Shown here: positions 19,138 through 27,787 of the stretch, in pieces
Position numbering within the stretch: position 1 is the stretch's first letter
Layout of the letters: every line of letters starts with the position of its first letter
Position numbers and translations under genes: made by a program
DNA from: Desmonostoc geniculatum HA4340-LM1
Lineage (GTDB): Bacteria > Cyanobacteriota > Cyanobacteriia > Cyanobacteriales > Nostocaceae
Direction of reading: 5' to 3'
DNA: 64,000 nucleotides
NCBI GenBank assembly: GCA_019359545.1
Contig: JAHHHB010000010.1
Span: 62,001-126,000, forward strand
The notes under the pieces: generated by a model
What the model saw: only the letters and a program-made list of their open reading frames with translations
The model's database searches: none
Told to the model about the DNA's origin: nothing

Positions 19138-20025
19138 TCATTCTACGATCAGTGGCAAAAGTAGGGTTACGAAATAGTAAACCAAAGGTGCTGTAAAAAT
19201 ATAACTATCAGTACGGTCTAAAATACCACCGTGGCCAGGGATTAATTGTCCAGAATCCTTGACTCCAGCATCGCGCTTGAGCATAGACTCGGTGAGATCC
19301 CCTAAAAGGCTAGCAATGCCAATCAGCAAACCCAATGCTAAGCCAGTAAATAGAGATCTAGGCAAGTGCAGATAATAGGCTCCAGCTAAAGCTACAGCAA
19401 CACTGGAAGTAATACCAAACACAGCACCTTCTACGGTTTTTTTCGGACTAATCTCAGACAAACGGGTTTTGCCAAAGAATTTGCCGATTGTGTAAGCACC
19501 GATATCGGCTGCCCAAATACATAACAAAGTCAGTAGTGTTGCTGTCAAACCTTGTGGTAGAGAGGTGGAATTTGCCTTTTGCCAGAAATCTCCCCAGGTT
19601 GTAGGCCAGTAAGCTCCTAAAGGTAGATTGCTAAAAGCGGCACTATCAATTGCTCGCAACCGCACCCAATAACTCGGTAAATAACCTACGTAAAATAGCC
19701 CCATAATCGAAGCGGAAATGTCGGCAATGGTGGCAAATTTCGGTTGAAACAGCAGGTAGAAACAAATCAGTGTGCCTGCTATTGGCATCACAGCATCAGC
19801 TAAACTGCCATCAAGGGTACAAATCACCAGCAAGACTTGGCTAGCAGCCATAGTGGTTTTAGCAGCGGGAGCAATGCCTCTGGCTCGCACCAAATTAAAA
19901 TATTCTTGTTGACCCAAAAAGACAACAACTGCAAACATGATGGTAAAGTACCAACCCCCCAAAAGGGTTGCAGACAGAGCAAGAGCGATCGCAATAATTC
20001 CACTAATAATCCGAGACCAAGGCAT
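19138..20025 (-). CDS. cdsA: phosphatidate cytidylyltransferase
   Basis: Makes CDP-diacylglycerol from phosphatidate and CTP, the branch point to phosphatidylglycerol, in the membrane. 295 residues with about eight hydrophobic spans. The C-terminal signature is complete: SMLKRDAGVKDSGQLIPGHGG followed by ILDRTDS. The start at 20025 (MPWSRIISGI) is preferred: the 17 residues upstream (MPQSPIPNPQSPVPNTS) are translated GGGGATT-type repeat DNA. Confidence 0.95.
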   Translation of the reverse strand: MPWSRIISGIIAIALALSATLLGGWYFTIMFAVVVFLGQQEYFNLVRARGIAPAAKTTMAASQVLLVICTLDGSLADAVMPIAGTLICFYLLFQPKFATIADISASIMGLFYVGYLPSYWVRLRAIDSAAFSNLPLGAYWPTTWGDFWQKANSTSLPQGLTATLLTLLCIWAADIGAYTIGKFFGKTRLSEISPKKTVEGAVFGITSSVAVALAGAYYLHLPRSLFTGLALGLLIGIASLLGDLTESMLKRDAGVKDSGQLIPGHGGILDRTDSYIFTAPLVYYFVTLLLPLIVE

Positions 20026-20037
20026 AGAAGTATTGGG

Positions 20038-20195
20038 TACTGGGGATTGGGGATTGGGGATTGGGGACTGAGGCATGGGGCGTTGGGTATGATGAGTGCT
20101 GAGTTAGGAGTTAGGAGTTAAGAGTTAGGAGTTAAGAGTTAGGAATTCTCCCCATCTCCCCATCTCCCTATGCCCCATACCCTAGTCCCCACTCC
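20038..20195. repeat. GGGGATT and GGAGTTA heptamer tracts
   Basis: Tandem GGGGATT (20038-20070) and GGAGTTA/AGAGTTA copies (20101-20145) between cdsA and cbiT, followed by a CCCATCTCC tract. Confidence 0.75.
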
Positions 20196-20798
20196 CTAAT
20201 CCAGTTTCTCACCACTGAGGATAAAAATGGGATCGACGGCGGTAAAGGTTTGAGAAAAGCCGCGCGTTTCTAGGCGGTTAACCGCAGATTGGACGACTTC
20301 GATATTTCTAGCCCTTAATAGGGAAAAACTCTGGGAAATGGCATACAGACTTTCTAGATTAGCAGCTGTGGCTACAACCCGACCTGATGGCGGTAAATAT
20401 TGCCAAGCAGCTTGCAGAATTTCTTGAATGGGGCGTCCTCCCTCAATACAAACCCGGTGAGGGGTCACCTGGAGATCCTGCAAACACTCTGGGGCGCTAC
20501 CTTCTATGACTTCGACGTTTTTCACTTCAAAGCGATCGCAGTTACGCTTAATTAGATTAGCTACTTCTTCATCCCTTTCGACAGCGATAATCTTTCCTTT
20601 TGGACACAGCAATCCCACTTCTACAGGAATTGTACCCGTTCCAGCACCAATGTCCCACAACACCGAATCTGGTTGTAGTCGCAGTTGAGAAATTAACAAC
20701 AATCGGACTTCTCGCTGGCTCAGGGGAATTCCTGGCAAATGCTCGAATAATTCATCGGGAATACCAGGAGTAATATAAGGCCAAAGTTGGGAAGGCAT
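20196..20798 (-). CDS. cbiT: precorrin-6Y C5,15-methyltransferase subunit CbiT
   Basis: 200 residues. A class I SAM-dependent methyltransferase with the glycine-rich motif WDIGAGTGTIPVEVG (residues 48-62) and the acidic AVERDEE loop. The opening LWPYITPGIPDELFE is typical of CbiT and of the C-terminal half of CobL. It methylates C15 and decarboxylates precorrin-6Y/8 in corrin ring synthesis (cobalamin pathway). The CbiE partner is not adjacent, so the two activities are encoded separately here. Confidence 0.9.
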   Translation of the reverse strand: MPSQLWPYITPGIPDELFEHLPGIPLSQREVRLLLISQLRLQPDSVLWDIGAGTGTIPVEVGLLCPKGKIIAVERDEEVANLIKRNCDRFEVKNVEVIEGSAPECLQDLQVTPHRVCIEGGRPIQEILQAAWQYLPPSGRVVATAANLESLYAISQSFSLLRARNIEVVQSAVNRLETRGFSQTFTAVDPIFILSGEKLD

Positions 20799-21138
20799 AG
20801 AATTACGTAATTATACTAAAGATATTGGCAAACCAAATTGAAAAGCCATAAGCTATGAAGATTTTTCTTTCTTTAGCCTCATCGAACAGAATTCAGGAGT
20901 CAGGAGTCAGAATTCAGAATGAATTTTGACCGAAAAAGCGGATAGCGCAGCGTTAGCGACGCAGGAGCGTCTGAATAACCGGCGTTTTTGCACCCCCACC
21001 AAATTGAAAATTTGGTGGTCTTCAATTCCTGCGCGGTCTGAATCCCCGACTGATAGCGACGCGGAAAGCGAGTCCTCAAGCGTCTTGATTCTGACTCCTG
21101 AATTCTGACTTCTGAATTCTTCTTCAAAACAAACCATA
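20799..21138. other. intergenic region with TCAGAAT-type repeats
   Basis: 340 bases without a gene. Repeats of CAGGAGTCAGAATTC type are at 20889-20920 and 21088-21120. Between them is an imperfect repeat rich in GCGACGC / CACCAAATTGAAAATTTGGTGG, the latter a perfect hairpin-forming palindrome at about 20998-21019. Confidence 0.5.
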
Positions 21139-22566
21139 ATGATTGGCGAAATATTAGGTGAACTTTACGAAGTTCAGCAGCTATTAGGAAAAAAAGCAGG
21201 GCGGCGGACGCTGTTAGCTCGTGACTTGAAAACTCAGAAATTAGTCGTTATCAAGTTACTCTCTTTTGGTAGTGACTTTGAATGGGATTCACTGAAGCTG
21301 TTTGAGCGGGAAGCCCAAACCCTAAAATCTTTATCACATCCCTCTATTCCGGAGTATTTAGACTATTTTGAAGTAAATTTACCTACAATCAAAGGATTTG
21401 CTCTAGTACAGAGTTATATCCCAGCACAAACTTTAGAGCAATACTTACAAACTGGGCGGACTTTTACGGAAGCTGAAATCAAACAGATAGCCAAAGCTCT
21501 TTTAGAAATTCTTATTTACTTACATGGGTTGCATCCGCCTGTAATCCATCGTGATATTAAGCCTAGCAATATTTTATTGGGCGTAGACGCGCCAAGCACG
21601 GGTTACCGGAGGCATGGCTCTGGTATTAATAGTGTTGGTGAAGTTTATCTAATAGATTTTGGTTCAGTGCAGACTATCCTCGCTACAGAAACCGGAACTA
21701 GGACTGTGGTGGGAACCTATGGCTATATGCCACAGGAGCAATTTGGTGGGCGCACCGTTCCGGCTTCCGATCTCTATAGTTTAGGCGCGACGTTAATTTA
21801 TTTGGTGACGGGTACTCACCCAGCGGATTTACCCCAAAAGGATTTTCGCATTCAGTTTGAGCAAGCGGCTAATCTTAGTCCCAGCTTTACCAATTGGTTA
21901 AAGTGGATGGTTGAACCCAGTTTAGAACGGCGTTTGAGTTCTGCATCTGTAGCGATAGCAGTTTTAGAGAAACCAGAGTTGAGAAACTCGCCTGTTTTGG
22001 TTATTGGCAAGCCACATGGGAGTAAAATTCAATTAACAAAAAATCAGGATTCTCTAGAAATTATCGTTCCACCGGCTGGTTTTGATTTATCAATAGCATT
22101 CACTGGTTTATTTGCGATCGCCTGGAATTCATTTATCCTATTTTGGACAATTGGCGTTCTCTCGACCCCCTTTCCCGCCAACATTCCCTTTGCTTTGTTC
22201 TCGCTTCCCTTTTGGGGCGCTGGATTTTTTATGGTGTACACATTTTTCTTTCATTTATTTGGACGCATTTGCTTACGCCTAAATTCCCAGCAAATTACCC
22301 TAACCGGAGAGTTGTTTGCTTGGAAATTTTATCGTCCCCGTAAATCCCCAACAAAAAGTATTACGAAGTTGGTTTACATTCCAAAACATTTTACTCAAGA
22401 CTCCCAAGGCACTAGAATTGCCGTTCCAACACAATTGGATATTTGGACAGGAGTAAAAAAATATCAACTTGGGAATATTACTGCTGCTATTAAATCTGAA
22501 GCGGAACTGGAATGGTTAGCTTATGAATTAAGCGATTGGTTGGGCATACCAATTACTAGAGTATAG
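21139..22566 (+). CDS. serine/threonine protein kinase with C-terminal membrane segment
   Basis: 475 residues. Hanks-type kinase domain at 1-275: Lys39 (VVIKLL), catalytic HRDIKPSN (137-144), DFG (173-175), a GTYGYMPQEQFGG activation segment. After about residue 310 come two hydrophobic segments (near 315-340 and 345-375), then a soluble PH-like beta tail. The protein therefore presents its kinase to the cytosol. The glycine loop is reduced (LLGKKAGRRTLLARD). Residues about 149-162 are an extra stretch between NILLG and the usual NSVGEVYLIDFG, encoded by dispersed-repeat-like DNA. The partner is unknown. Confidence 0.92.
   Translation: MIGEILGELYEVQQLLGKKAGRRTLLARDLKTQKLVVIKLLSFGSDFEWDSLKLFEREAQTLKSLSHPSIPEYLDYFEVNLPTIKGFALVQSYIPAQTLEQYLQTGRTFTEAEIKQIAKALLEILIYLHGLHPPVIHRDIKPSNILLGVDAPSTGYRRHGSGINSVGEVYLIDFGSVQTILATETGTRTVVGTYGYMPQEQFGGRTVPASDLYSLGATLIYLVTGTHPADLPQKDFRIQFEQAANLSPSFTNWLKWMVEPSLERRLSSASVAIAVLEKPELRNSPVLVIGKPHGSKIQLTKNQDSLEIIVPPAGFDLSIAFTGLFAIAWNSFILFWTIGVLSTPFPANIPFALFSLPFWGAGFFMVYTFFFHLFGRICLRLNSQQITLTGELFAWKFYRPRKSPTKSITKLVYIPKHFTQDSQGTRIAVPTQLDIWTGVKKYQLGNITAAIKSEAELEWLAYELSDWLGIPITRV
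21583..21624. repeat. small dispersed repeat inserted in frame in the kinase gene
   Basis: The stretch beginning GTAGACGCGCCAAGCACGGG resembles, in reverse complement, the intergenic repeat at 13988-14015 (CCTGCGGCAAGCCGCTTTGCG). It adds about 14 codons in a loop between two conserved kinase motifs without breaking the frame. Confidence 0.4.
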
Positions 22567-22870
22567 AGCAAAAATCACTCTTAAATTTAATTTTTAACGT
22601 AACGTGTAAATCAGCACCCCCAATGTATTTATAGGTTGGGGATATACTTGGTTCGGGGAATGTCAAAAATCTAGATAAAACTCAGTTACAGCAGTTTTCA
22701 TGTATTTAGACCACAGTCTTATTTCTTCCTTTGCGCCTTTGCGTCTTTGCGTGAGATAAAAATAATGTGGTTCATTTACCTGAAAATTGCTGTAATTATC
22801 TCTCAACAAACGCGATCGCCTCTAAAACTTTGGGAATACTGAAATTAAGTACCCTAGAGGAGTATTAAAA
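22567..22870. other. intergenic region
   Basis: 304 bases without a gene. It contains a CTTTGCGCCTTTGCGTCTTTGCGTGAGATAAAA repeat (22730-22762, written here only as location), which recurs at 26143-26178. An AGAGGAG ribosome site at about 22856-22862 serves the next gene. Confidence 0.5.
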
Positions 22871-23344
22871 ATGGCAGAAAATCGCGTCAGTGCTAGCTTA
22901 ACCCCAGCAGATAAGTACGCAGTCATGCAGGCGATATCCACTATTCGGGAAAAGTTACCATTTTTGATTGATTTGACCCCTGAAGACCGGCGAACAATGC
23001 TGAAGATGGGAGATAAAAGTCGGGCTTTTGTCAGCAAAGCTTTAGAAGTAGCCACACAAAACCCTAACTTTTTGCCTCGTTCTTTTGATTTAGAAGAAAT
23101 GCGCCGAGACTTGGAAATATATGAGGACTTGTATCCGGTGCTGTTATCTTTGACGCAACTGCAAGAACTGGTGGATGATACCTGTATAGCCGCTGCTAGC
23201 GAAGCCTATGCCGCAGCATTAGCAGTTTATAGCTATGCCAAAGCTAGCGGTGATGTTACAGGTTTAGATGCAGTCATTGATGAGATGGGACGCAGGTTTA
23301 CCCGCCGTTCTAAGAAAAAGCAACCCGAAGTCCCAGTTAGCTAA
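22871..23344 (+). CDS. conserved cyanobacterial hypothetical protein
   Basis: A 157-residue, mostly helical soluble protein with no signal peptide. Motifs such as LPFLIDLTPEDRRTMLKMGD and an alanine-rich segment (AAASEAYAAALAVYSYAK) are visible; the C-terminus is basic (RRFTRRSKKKQ). I do not recognise a named family. AGAGGAG stands a good distance before the ATG, so translation is likely. It is probably monocistronic. Confidence 0.75.
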   Translation: MAENRVSASLTPADKYAVMQAISTIREKLPFLIDLTPEDRRTMLKMGDKSRAFVSKALEVATQNPNFLPRSFDLEEMRRDLEIYEDLYPVLLSLTQLQELVDDTCIAAASEAYAAALAVYSYAKASGDVTGLDAVIDEMGRRFTRRSKKKQPEVPVS

Positions 23345-23659
23345 AGTCTAAAATAGGCGATTACAGCAGTTATAAATTTGGGTAGAATACGCGTTATTTG
23401 TAGGGGCACAACATGTTGTGCCCTTTTTGCGTTTTGTATTCAAAAATTTTTAAAACCCGCGCAGGCGGATTTTGTCTCTGTAGCGGCAATTTCTATAGCG
23501 CATCTCGTTTATCTAAAATACACTTTGACCTCTCTCCAAACCTCTCCCCTACAAGGGGAGAGGCTTTGAATCTTACTCCCCTTCCCTTGTAGGGAAGGGG
23601 CTGGGGGTTAGGTCTATATTAGACTCCACCGAGAAGCACTAAGTCGCCAGGGCATTTTT
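23345..23659. repeat. intergenic region with paired palindromes
   Basis: Two adjacent palindromes, CCTCTCCCC-TACAA-GGGGAGAGG (about 23542-23564) and CCCCTTCCC-TTGTA-GGGAAGGGG (about 23579-23601), of the kind scattered through Nostoc genomes. No gene is visible. Confidence 0.55.
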
Positions 23660-23869
23660 GAGCCTCAGAAGGTCAACCTTGAGCCTCAGAAGGTCAACCT
23701 TGAGCCTCAGAAGGTCAACGTTGAACCTCAGAAGGTCAACTTTGAACCTCAGAAGGTCAACTTTGAACCTCAGAAGGTCAACTTTGAACCTCAGAAGGTC
23801 AACTTTGAGCCTCAGAAGGTCAACTTTGAGCCTCAGAAGGTCAACTTTGAGCCTCAGAAGGTCAACTTT
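23660..23869. repeat. minisatellite, ten 21-bp units
   Basis: Ten head-to-tail copies of a 21-bp unit of the form GA[G/A]CCTCAGAAGGTCAAC[C/G/T]TT. Units differ at only two positions. All copies keep length 21, so two plus-strand frames stay open (heptapeptides EPQKVNF or SLRRSTL), but neither has a convincing start. There are no spacers, so it is not a CRISPR array. Confidence 0.95.
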
Positions 23870-23989
23870 GATCTTAAATCAAGCTTAAACGTCAAAATTA
23901 CCTAAAAAAAGTTTGGTAAATTCCGAAATATAAGGTGCATATTTAGTAGTTATTCCGTAAACATTAGCACCTCAAAATCAAATCTGGTA

Positions 23990-24784
23990 ATGAACCCACA
24001 AAACAAGCCCAAGAGTCTCCAAGATATTCTTAAGCAGCGTCAACAATCAGGTTTTGTGGGTCGTGAAGACCAGGTAAACCAATTTCGTCAAAATTTGGCT
24101 TTACCGTTAGAAGATGACCGCCGTCGTTTTTTGTTTAACCCTCTTTTGTCACTCTCGGAAAACAATAATCTCAGCCTGATTCTGAGACTTTGATTTCATC
24201 AAGGTTTGAGGCTTTATTTTCTAACAGAAACTGAAATTTATAGATAAAAGTGGAAATTAAAGCCCTGTAAGCATTTGGGCGATTGGATTTTCCCACTCTG
24301 ACAAAAGAGGGTTAACGTTTGGGGTCAAGGCGGAGTCGGTAAAAGTACACTGTTACGGCAGTTTCGCAAAATTGCTGATGAAGCAAAAATTATCTCGGCT
24401 TACATCGATGAAGCTGAGAAAACTTTACCAGAAGTCATGGGTCGTTTAGCCCAAGAGTTAGAACGGCAAGGTCACAAACTAACGCAGTTTAGCGATCGCT
24501 ACAAAGTTTACCGTCAAAAGCGCCACGAATTAGAAACCGATCCAGATGCTCCTCAAGGCTTTTCGGCATTTGTGGGAAAAACTATGGTAAAAACTGGTGT
24601 GCATTTGGCGCGTCGAGTTCCCGTTGGCGGTGCTGTATTTGACTGTGTAGATGAGGATGCTTTGGCTTCATATATTGCAAAAAAAATAACCAATAAAGAT
24701 GAAGTGCTATTAGTTCAAGAACCTGAGGAAGTGCTGACGCCGCTATTTTTGCAAGATATTTTGAAAATTGCTAAAGAAACTTAG
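23990..24784 (+). pseudogene. broken STAND/AAA-type NTPase, N-terminal part
   Basis: Remnant of a large NTPase. The N-terminus (MNPQNKPKSLQDILKQRQQS, then FVGRE) leads to FLFN at 24138; a 173-bp element interrupts it, and the frame resumes with VWGQGGVGKSTLLRQF, the Walker A loop. The domain then runs to LFLQDILKIAKET and hits a TAG at 24782-24784. The Walker B region and the rest of the NTPase expected in this family are missing. Precise removal of the element plus one TTAA restores an unbroken frame across the first lesion. The TPR part follows in another frame at 24793. Confidence 0.82.
24139..24311. mobile_element. MITE-like element, 173 bp, TTAA target duplication
   Basis: Terminal inverted repeats: left 24139-24162, beginning CCCTCTTTTGTCA, and right 24288-24311, ending TGACAAAAGAGGG. 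The outer 13 bases match perfectly and about 20 of 24 match overall. The element is flanked by TTAA at 24135-24138 and 24312-24315. It has no coding capacity and introduces an in-frame TGA at 24191. It splits the NTPase gene. Confidence 0.8.
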
Positions 24785-24792
24785 GTAACCAA

Positions 24793-26100
24793 TTGCAATT
24801 GGAGGAAGTAAAAGCTTGGCGGGATAAAACTTGGCAAAGCCATAAGCTCAACGTTTTGTATCACCGCTTATGCCAATCACCGCAAAGGAATTTATCTCTG
24901 GCTCTCAATGAATTCCTTGCTGCTCTCAAAAATCAACAAACTTTTGCTAAATTTTGGGCAGCAACAATGCTTCAGGCTGGTAAAGATGTGGATTCTGCTG
25001 AACTTCAACGTTGGGGTGAGCAATTAGCAAATGGGTTAAAAGCCTATGAAGACAAACGTTATGAAGCTGCGACCCAAATGCTCACAACACTCTTGAGCGA
25101 TACTCGTCTTGAGAACAAATGGCGTGCAGTAGCCCTAGATTGGCGTAGTTATATTTACTCTGAATCTAATCAATACTCGAAAGCTTTGGAAGATTTAACC
25201 CAGGCGATAAAGTTAGTGCCTGAAGAGGTTGAGTATTTAATAGTTCGAGGTATGACTCACTGCCAAATGCAGCGCTACGAAGAAGCACTACTAGACTTTA
25301 ACCGTGTTATTGAGCTTAACCCCAATCATCAATGGGCAATCTGCAATCGAGGTATCGCTTACCGCCTAATGAAACGCTTGCAAGAAGCACTGCAAGACTT
25401 TAACCGTGCCATTGAACTTGACCCTAATGACCAATGGGCGTTGGCACACCGGGGTGTAATTTCCCGCTTTATGCAGCATTACCCAGAATCACTGCAAGAC
25501 TTAAACCGCGCCATTGAACTTGATCCCAATTGTGTATGGGCGATCGCCAGTCGAGCTGATACTTACCGCTGTATGCAACGCTATAATGAGGCACTGCAAG
25601 ACTTTAACCGTGTTATTGAGCTTGATGCCAATTTCCAATGGAAACCAGCCACGGGATTTAGAGGTTTTACTTACCAACGAATGCAGCGCTACCATGAAGC
25701 ACCGCAAGATTTAGACCGCACCATTGTACTTAACTCAAATTATCAAGATGATTGGTATTTGTATGGGCGTGCTTTAACTTACCTAGCCCTTAACCAACCA
25801 GATAAAGCACGAACTGACTTGGTGCTTGCTATGAAGCTTGCTAAAGAGCATTACCAAAAAGATCCTCAAAACTGGCGTAATGCTTTTAACTTAGCTCTTT
25901 ACTATTTGGCTGCTCAATATCATCAACCAGCAGAGCAGTTATATCGGCGTACCTTGTCTCAAGGCGCTTCCTCAGATATCCGTATAGCAATCCAAATAGC
26001 AATTCAAGACCTGAATGACTTTTTAACTGTCTTCCCTAACCATCTGCAAGCTACATCTATGCGACAGTTGTTGCAGTCTTCTCTAACTGAGGTTATGTAA
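24793..26100 (+). CDS. TPR-repeat protein, detached C-terminal part of the broken NTPase gene
   Basis: An open frame of up to 435 codons beginning at a TTG. After about 110 residues of helical linker there are some seven tetratricopeptide repeats of 34 residues (pattern W/A..G......Y.EAL.D.N.AIELDPN, residues about 115-355). They form a protein-binding superhelix. The frame differs from that of the upstream NTPase piece, and there is no good ribosome site, so this is probably the 3' remnant of one NTPase-TPR gene rather than an independent gene. It may still be translated from an internal start. Confidence 0.6.
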   Translation: MQLEEVKAWRDKTWQSHKLNVLYHRLCQSPQRNLSLALNEFLAALKNQQTFAKFWAATMLQAGKDVDSAELQRWGEQLANGLKAYEDKRYEAATQMLTTLLSDTRLENKWRAVALDWRSYIYSESNQYSKALEDLTQAIKLVPEEVEYLIVRGMTHCQMQRYEEALLDFNRVIELNPNHQWAICNRGIAYRLMKRLQEALQDFNRAIELDPNDQWALAHRGVISRFMQHYPESLQDLNRAIELDPNCVWAIASRADTYRCMQRYNEALQDFNRVIELDANFQWKPATGFRGFTYQRMQRYHEAPQDLDRTIVLNSNYQDDWYLYGRALTYLALNQPDKARTDLVLAMKLAKEHYQKDPQNWRNAFNLALYYLAAQYHQPAEQLYRRTLSQGASSDIRIAIQIAIQDLNDFLTVFPNHLQATSMRQLLQSSLTEVM

Positions 26101-26369
26101 TTTTCACTAGACCTTTTGCAAAAGCCCTTCTTTTTATCTTCCTTCTTTGCGTCTTTGCGCCTTTGCGTGAGATAAAAAATTATTTATTTGCGTAGAAATA
26201 TGAAGCGATCACCTTCCAATTATGCCCCTTTGATGACATTGTGTAGGCGATCGCTTCATTTGAGATTCTTGCAAAAATCTTGCAAACATTACTGCCGAGT
26301 ATCAAGAGAACACACTCAAAACTTACTATTAAATTTTCTCATTAAGTAGTTAAGGTTTTACTATCCACT

Positions 26370-27026
26370 TCAGCAAAACTTGGGATTAACCATTGGTACT
26401 TCTCTGAAACTCTCTGGTTGTGGTGCTAAACCTTTGTCAGCAAAATGCTTATTCATCAGCGCCGGGATTTGTGGTGCTTGAATCTGGCTGTAGCGGGTTT
26501 TGTCGGGCATAACTAGGTTTGGCCCGGCTTTGCAGTTTTTCATACAACCAGTGCCCTTGATTGTAACTTGGTCTTCTAAACCGCGATCGCTCAAAGCAGC
26601 CTCCAAAGCCTGACAAACGGCTTTACCACCGCGTTTCATGCAATCAGACTTTTGACATACCAAAATCGTCGCTTTCGTCTTCGCTGGTTTTACCTTGGCA
26701 TTATCAATTGATGGTGGTTCTTGTGGTGCAGCGATAGTTTTAACTGTCGCCATTTCCGAACGCGCCGCCATCACACGTTCAGCTTTGAGTGTAAGCTTGT
26801 CTTTTTTTATATCGTATTGTTTATAACCAACAACTTGTAGCCAAGTACCTGGTGATAGCCGCAAATCAAAAGCAGTCCGTAAATGCTTAGCGAGTTTAAC
26901 GTAGCATTCACCCTCATGAGTCCCCAGCAGTAACCCTTTGAGCTTATACCCATCTTTAATAACAAAATCTATAAGTCTGCCCTCAAGGCAAAATTCTGAT
27001 ACTTCCAGACTATGACATGCACCCAT
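26370..27026 (-). CDS. thioredoxin-like [2Fe-2S] ferredoxin domain protein
   Basis: 218 residues. The C-terminal 95 residues form a thioredoxin-fold ferredoxin domain: VCQKSDCMKRGGKAVCQAL and KGTGCMKNCKAGPNLVM supply the four cysteines expected for one [2Fe-2S] cluster. The N-terminal 90 residues are a beta-rich OB-like domain (LKGLLLGTHEGECYVKLAK). The fold resembles the NuoE/HoxE-type ferredoxins. The redox partner is not known. It is followed 80 bases later, on the same strand, by a small conserved protein. Confidence 0.85.
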   Translation of the reverse strand: MGACHSLEVSEFCLEGRLIDFVIKDGYKLKGLLLGTHEGECYVKLAKHLRTAFDLRLSPGTWLQVVGYKQYDIKKDKLTLKAERVMAARSEMATVKTIAAPQEPPSIDNAKVKPAKTKATILVCQKSDCMKRGGKAVCQALEAALSDRGLEDQVTIKGTGCMKNCKAGPNLVMPDKTRYSQIQAPQIPALMNKHFADKGLAPQPESFREVPMVNPKFC

Positions 27027-27103
27027 TTTTTAACCTCCTTTTAACTAATACAAGCTATTTACAGTGATACTTTCAGCACCGGGGTGAAAATTGGCGATGT
27101 AGA

Positions 27104-27376
27104 TTAAAACTTTTGGTAACGACTTTTCCAGCAGCATTCAAGAGTCCAAATCTGGTCTTGACGAGAGGCTGTGAATCGCCGTATCACACTCCAAAGTTGA
27201 ACAGCCCCAGTAGCAGAGGTAATTTCAACTTGTAGTGGCTGATTAGTCACACAACTACACGGAATATCTAACTCCTTTAGGCGTTGATAGACTTGCCATC
27301 GGTCTGCCCAATTCACTTCTACAACGTGCTTGCTTTCTATTTCTGAACTAAACGATTTCAAGAGAATTGCCCTCAA
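27104..27376 (-). CDS. small conserved protein, Asr1405/Asl0597 type
   Basis: 90 residues with the pattern VVEVNWADRWQVYQRLKEL, then CSCVTNQPLQVEI and QLWSVIRRFTASRQ. From memory this is the Asr1405/Asl0597 family, restricted to cyanobacteria and without known function. No membrane segment or signal peptide is seen. It lies upstream of the ferredoxin-domain gene and may be co-transcribed with it. Confidence 0.65.
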   Translation of the reverse strand: MRAILLKSFSSEIESKHVVEVNWADRWQVYQRLKELDIPCSCVTNQPLQVEITSATGAVQLWSVIRRFTASRQDQIWTLECCWKSRYQKF

Positions 27377-27787
27377 AGTGCAACAAACTTGCAGTAAATA
27401 CCGCGATCTAACTTCTAACTTTTGAAAGTCTTAAGAGTTTAGCCTCTTAAAACCAGCATACCTTAAGTGCAAACAATTCTCATTAACTTTGGAAAAAAAT
27501 AATTACTGGGCATGGGGCATGGGGCATTGGGCATGGGTTATTTCTCCCCCTGCCTCCCCTGCCTCCCCTGCCTCCTCCACTCCCTCATCTCCCTCATCTC
27601 CCCCACTCCCCACTCCCCACTCCCCACTCCCCTTCACATTATTCAACGAACAAATAAACTGGAGAATTTTTGTAGCCTAAAATTCAAAATTTAGTCATAG
27701 AGAATAGGCCTTGCCATTATTGTGAAAATGTTAATATATAAAGACTAAGCAGTTAAAAACTGTAACTGCTAAAGAGCGAGGAGAACA
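27377..27787. repeat. intergenic region with GGGCATG repeats; dps leader
   Basis: A GGGCATG/GGGCATT cluster (27508-27535) followed by a pyrimidine tract (27543-27635). The last 90 bases form the dps promoter/leader, which includes the inverted repeat described separately. Confidence 0.6.
27748..27770 (+). promoter_or_regulatory. inverted repeat in dps leader
   Basis: AGCAGTT (27748-27754), 9 bases, AACTGCT (27764-27770), ending 9 bases before the AGGAG ribosome site (27779-27783). It could be an operator or a leader hairpin controlling translation of dps. Confidence 0.4.

Noticed and set aside
23658-23888. CRISPR array or repeat protein in the 21-bp tandem region
   Set aside because: There are no spacers between units, and the frames have only a TTG or no start, so it is treated as a minisatellite.
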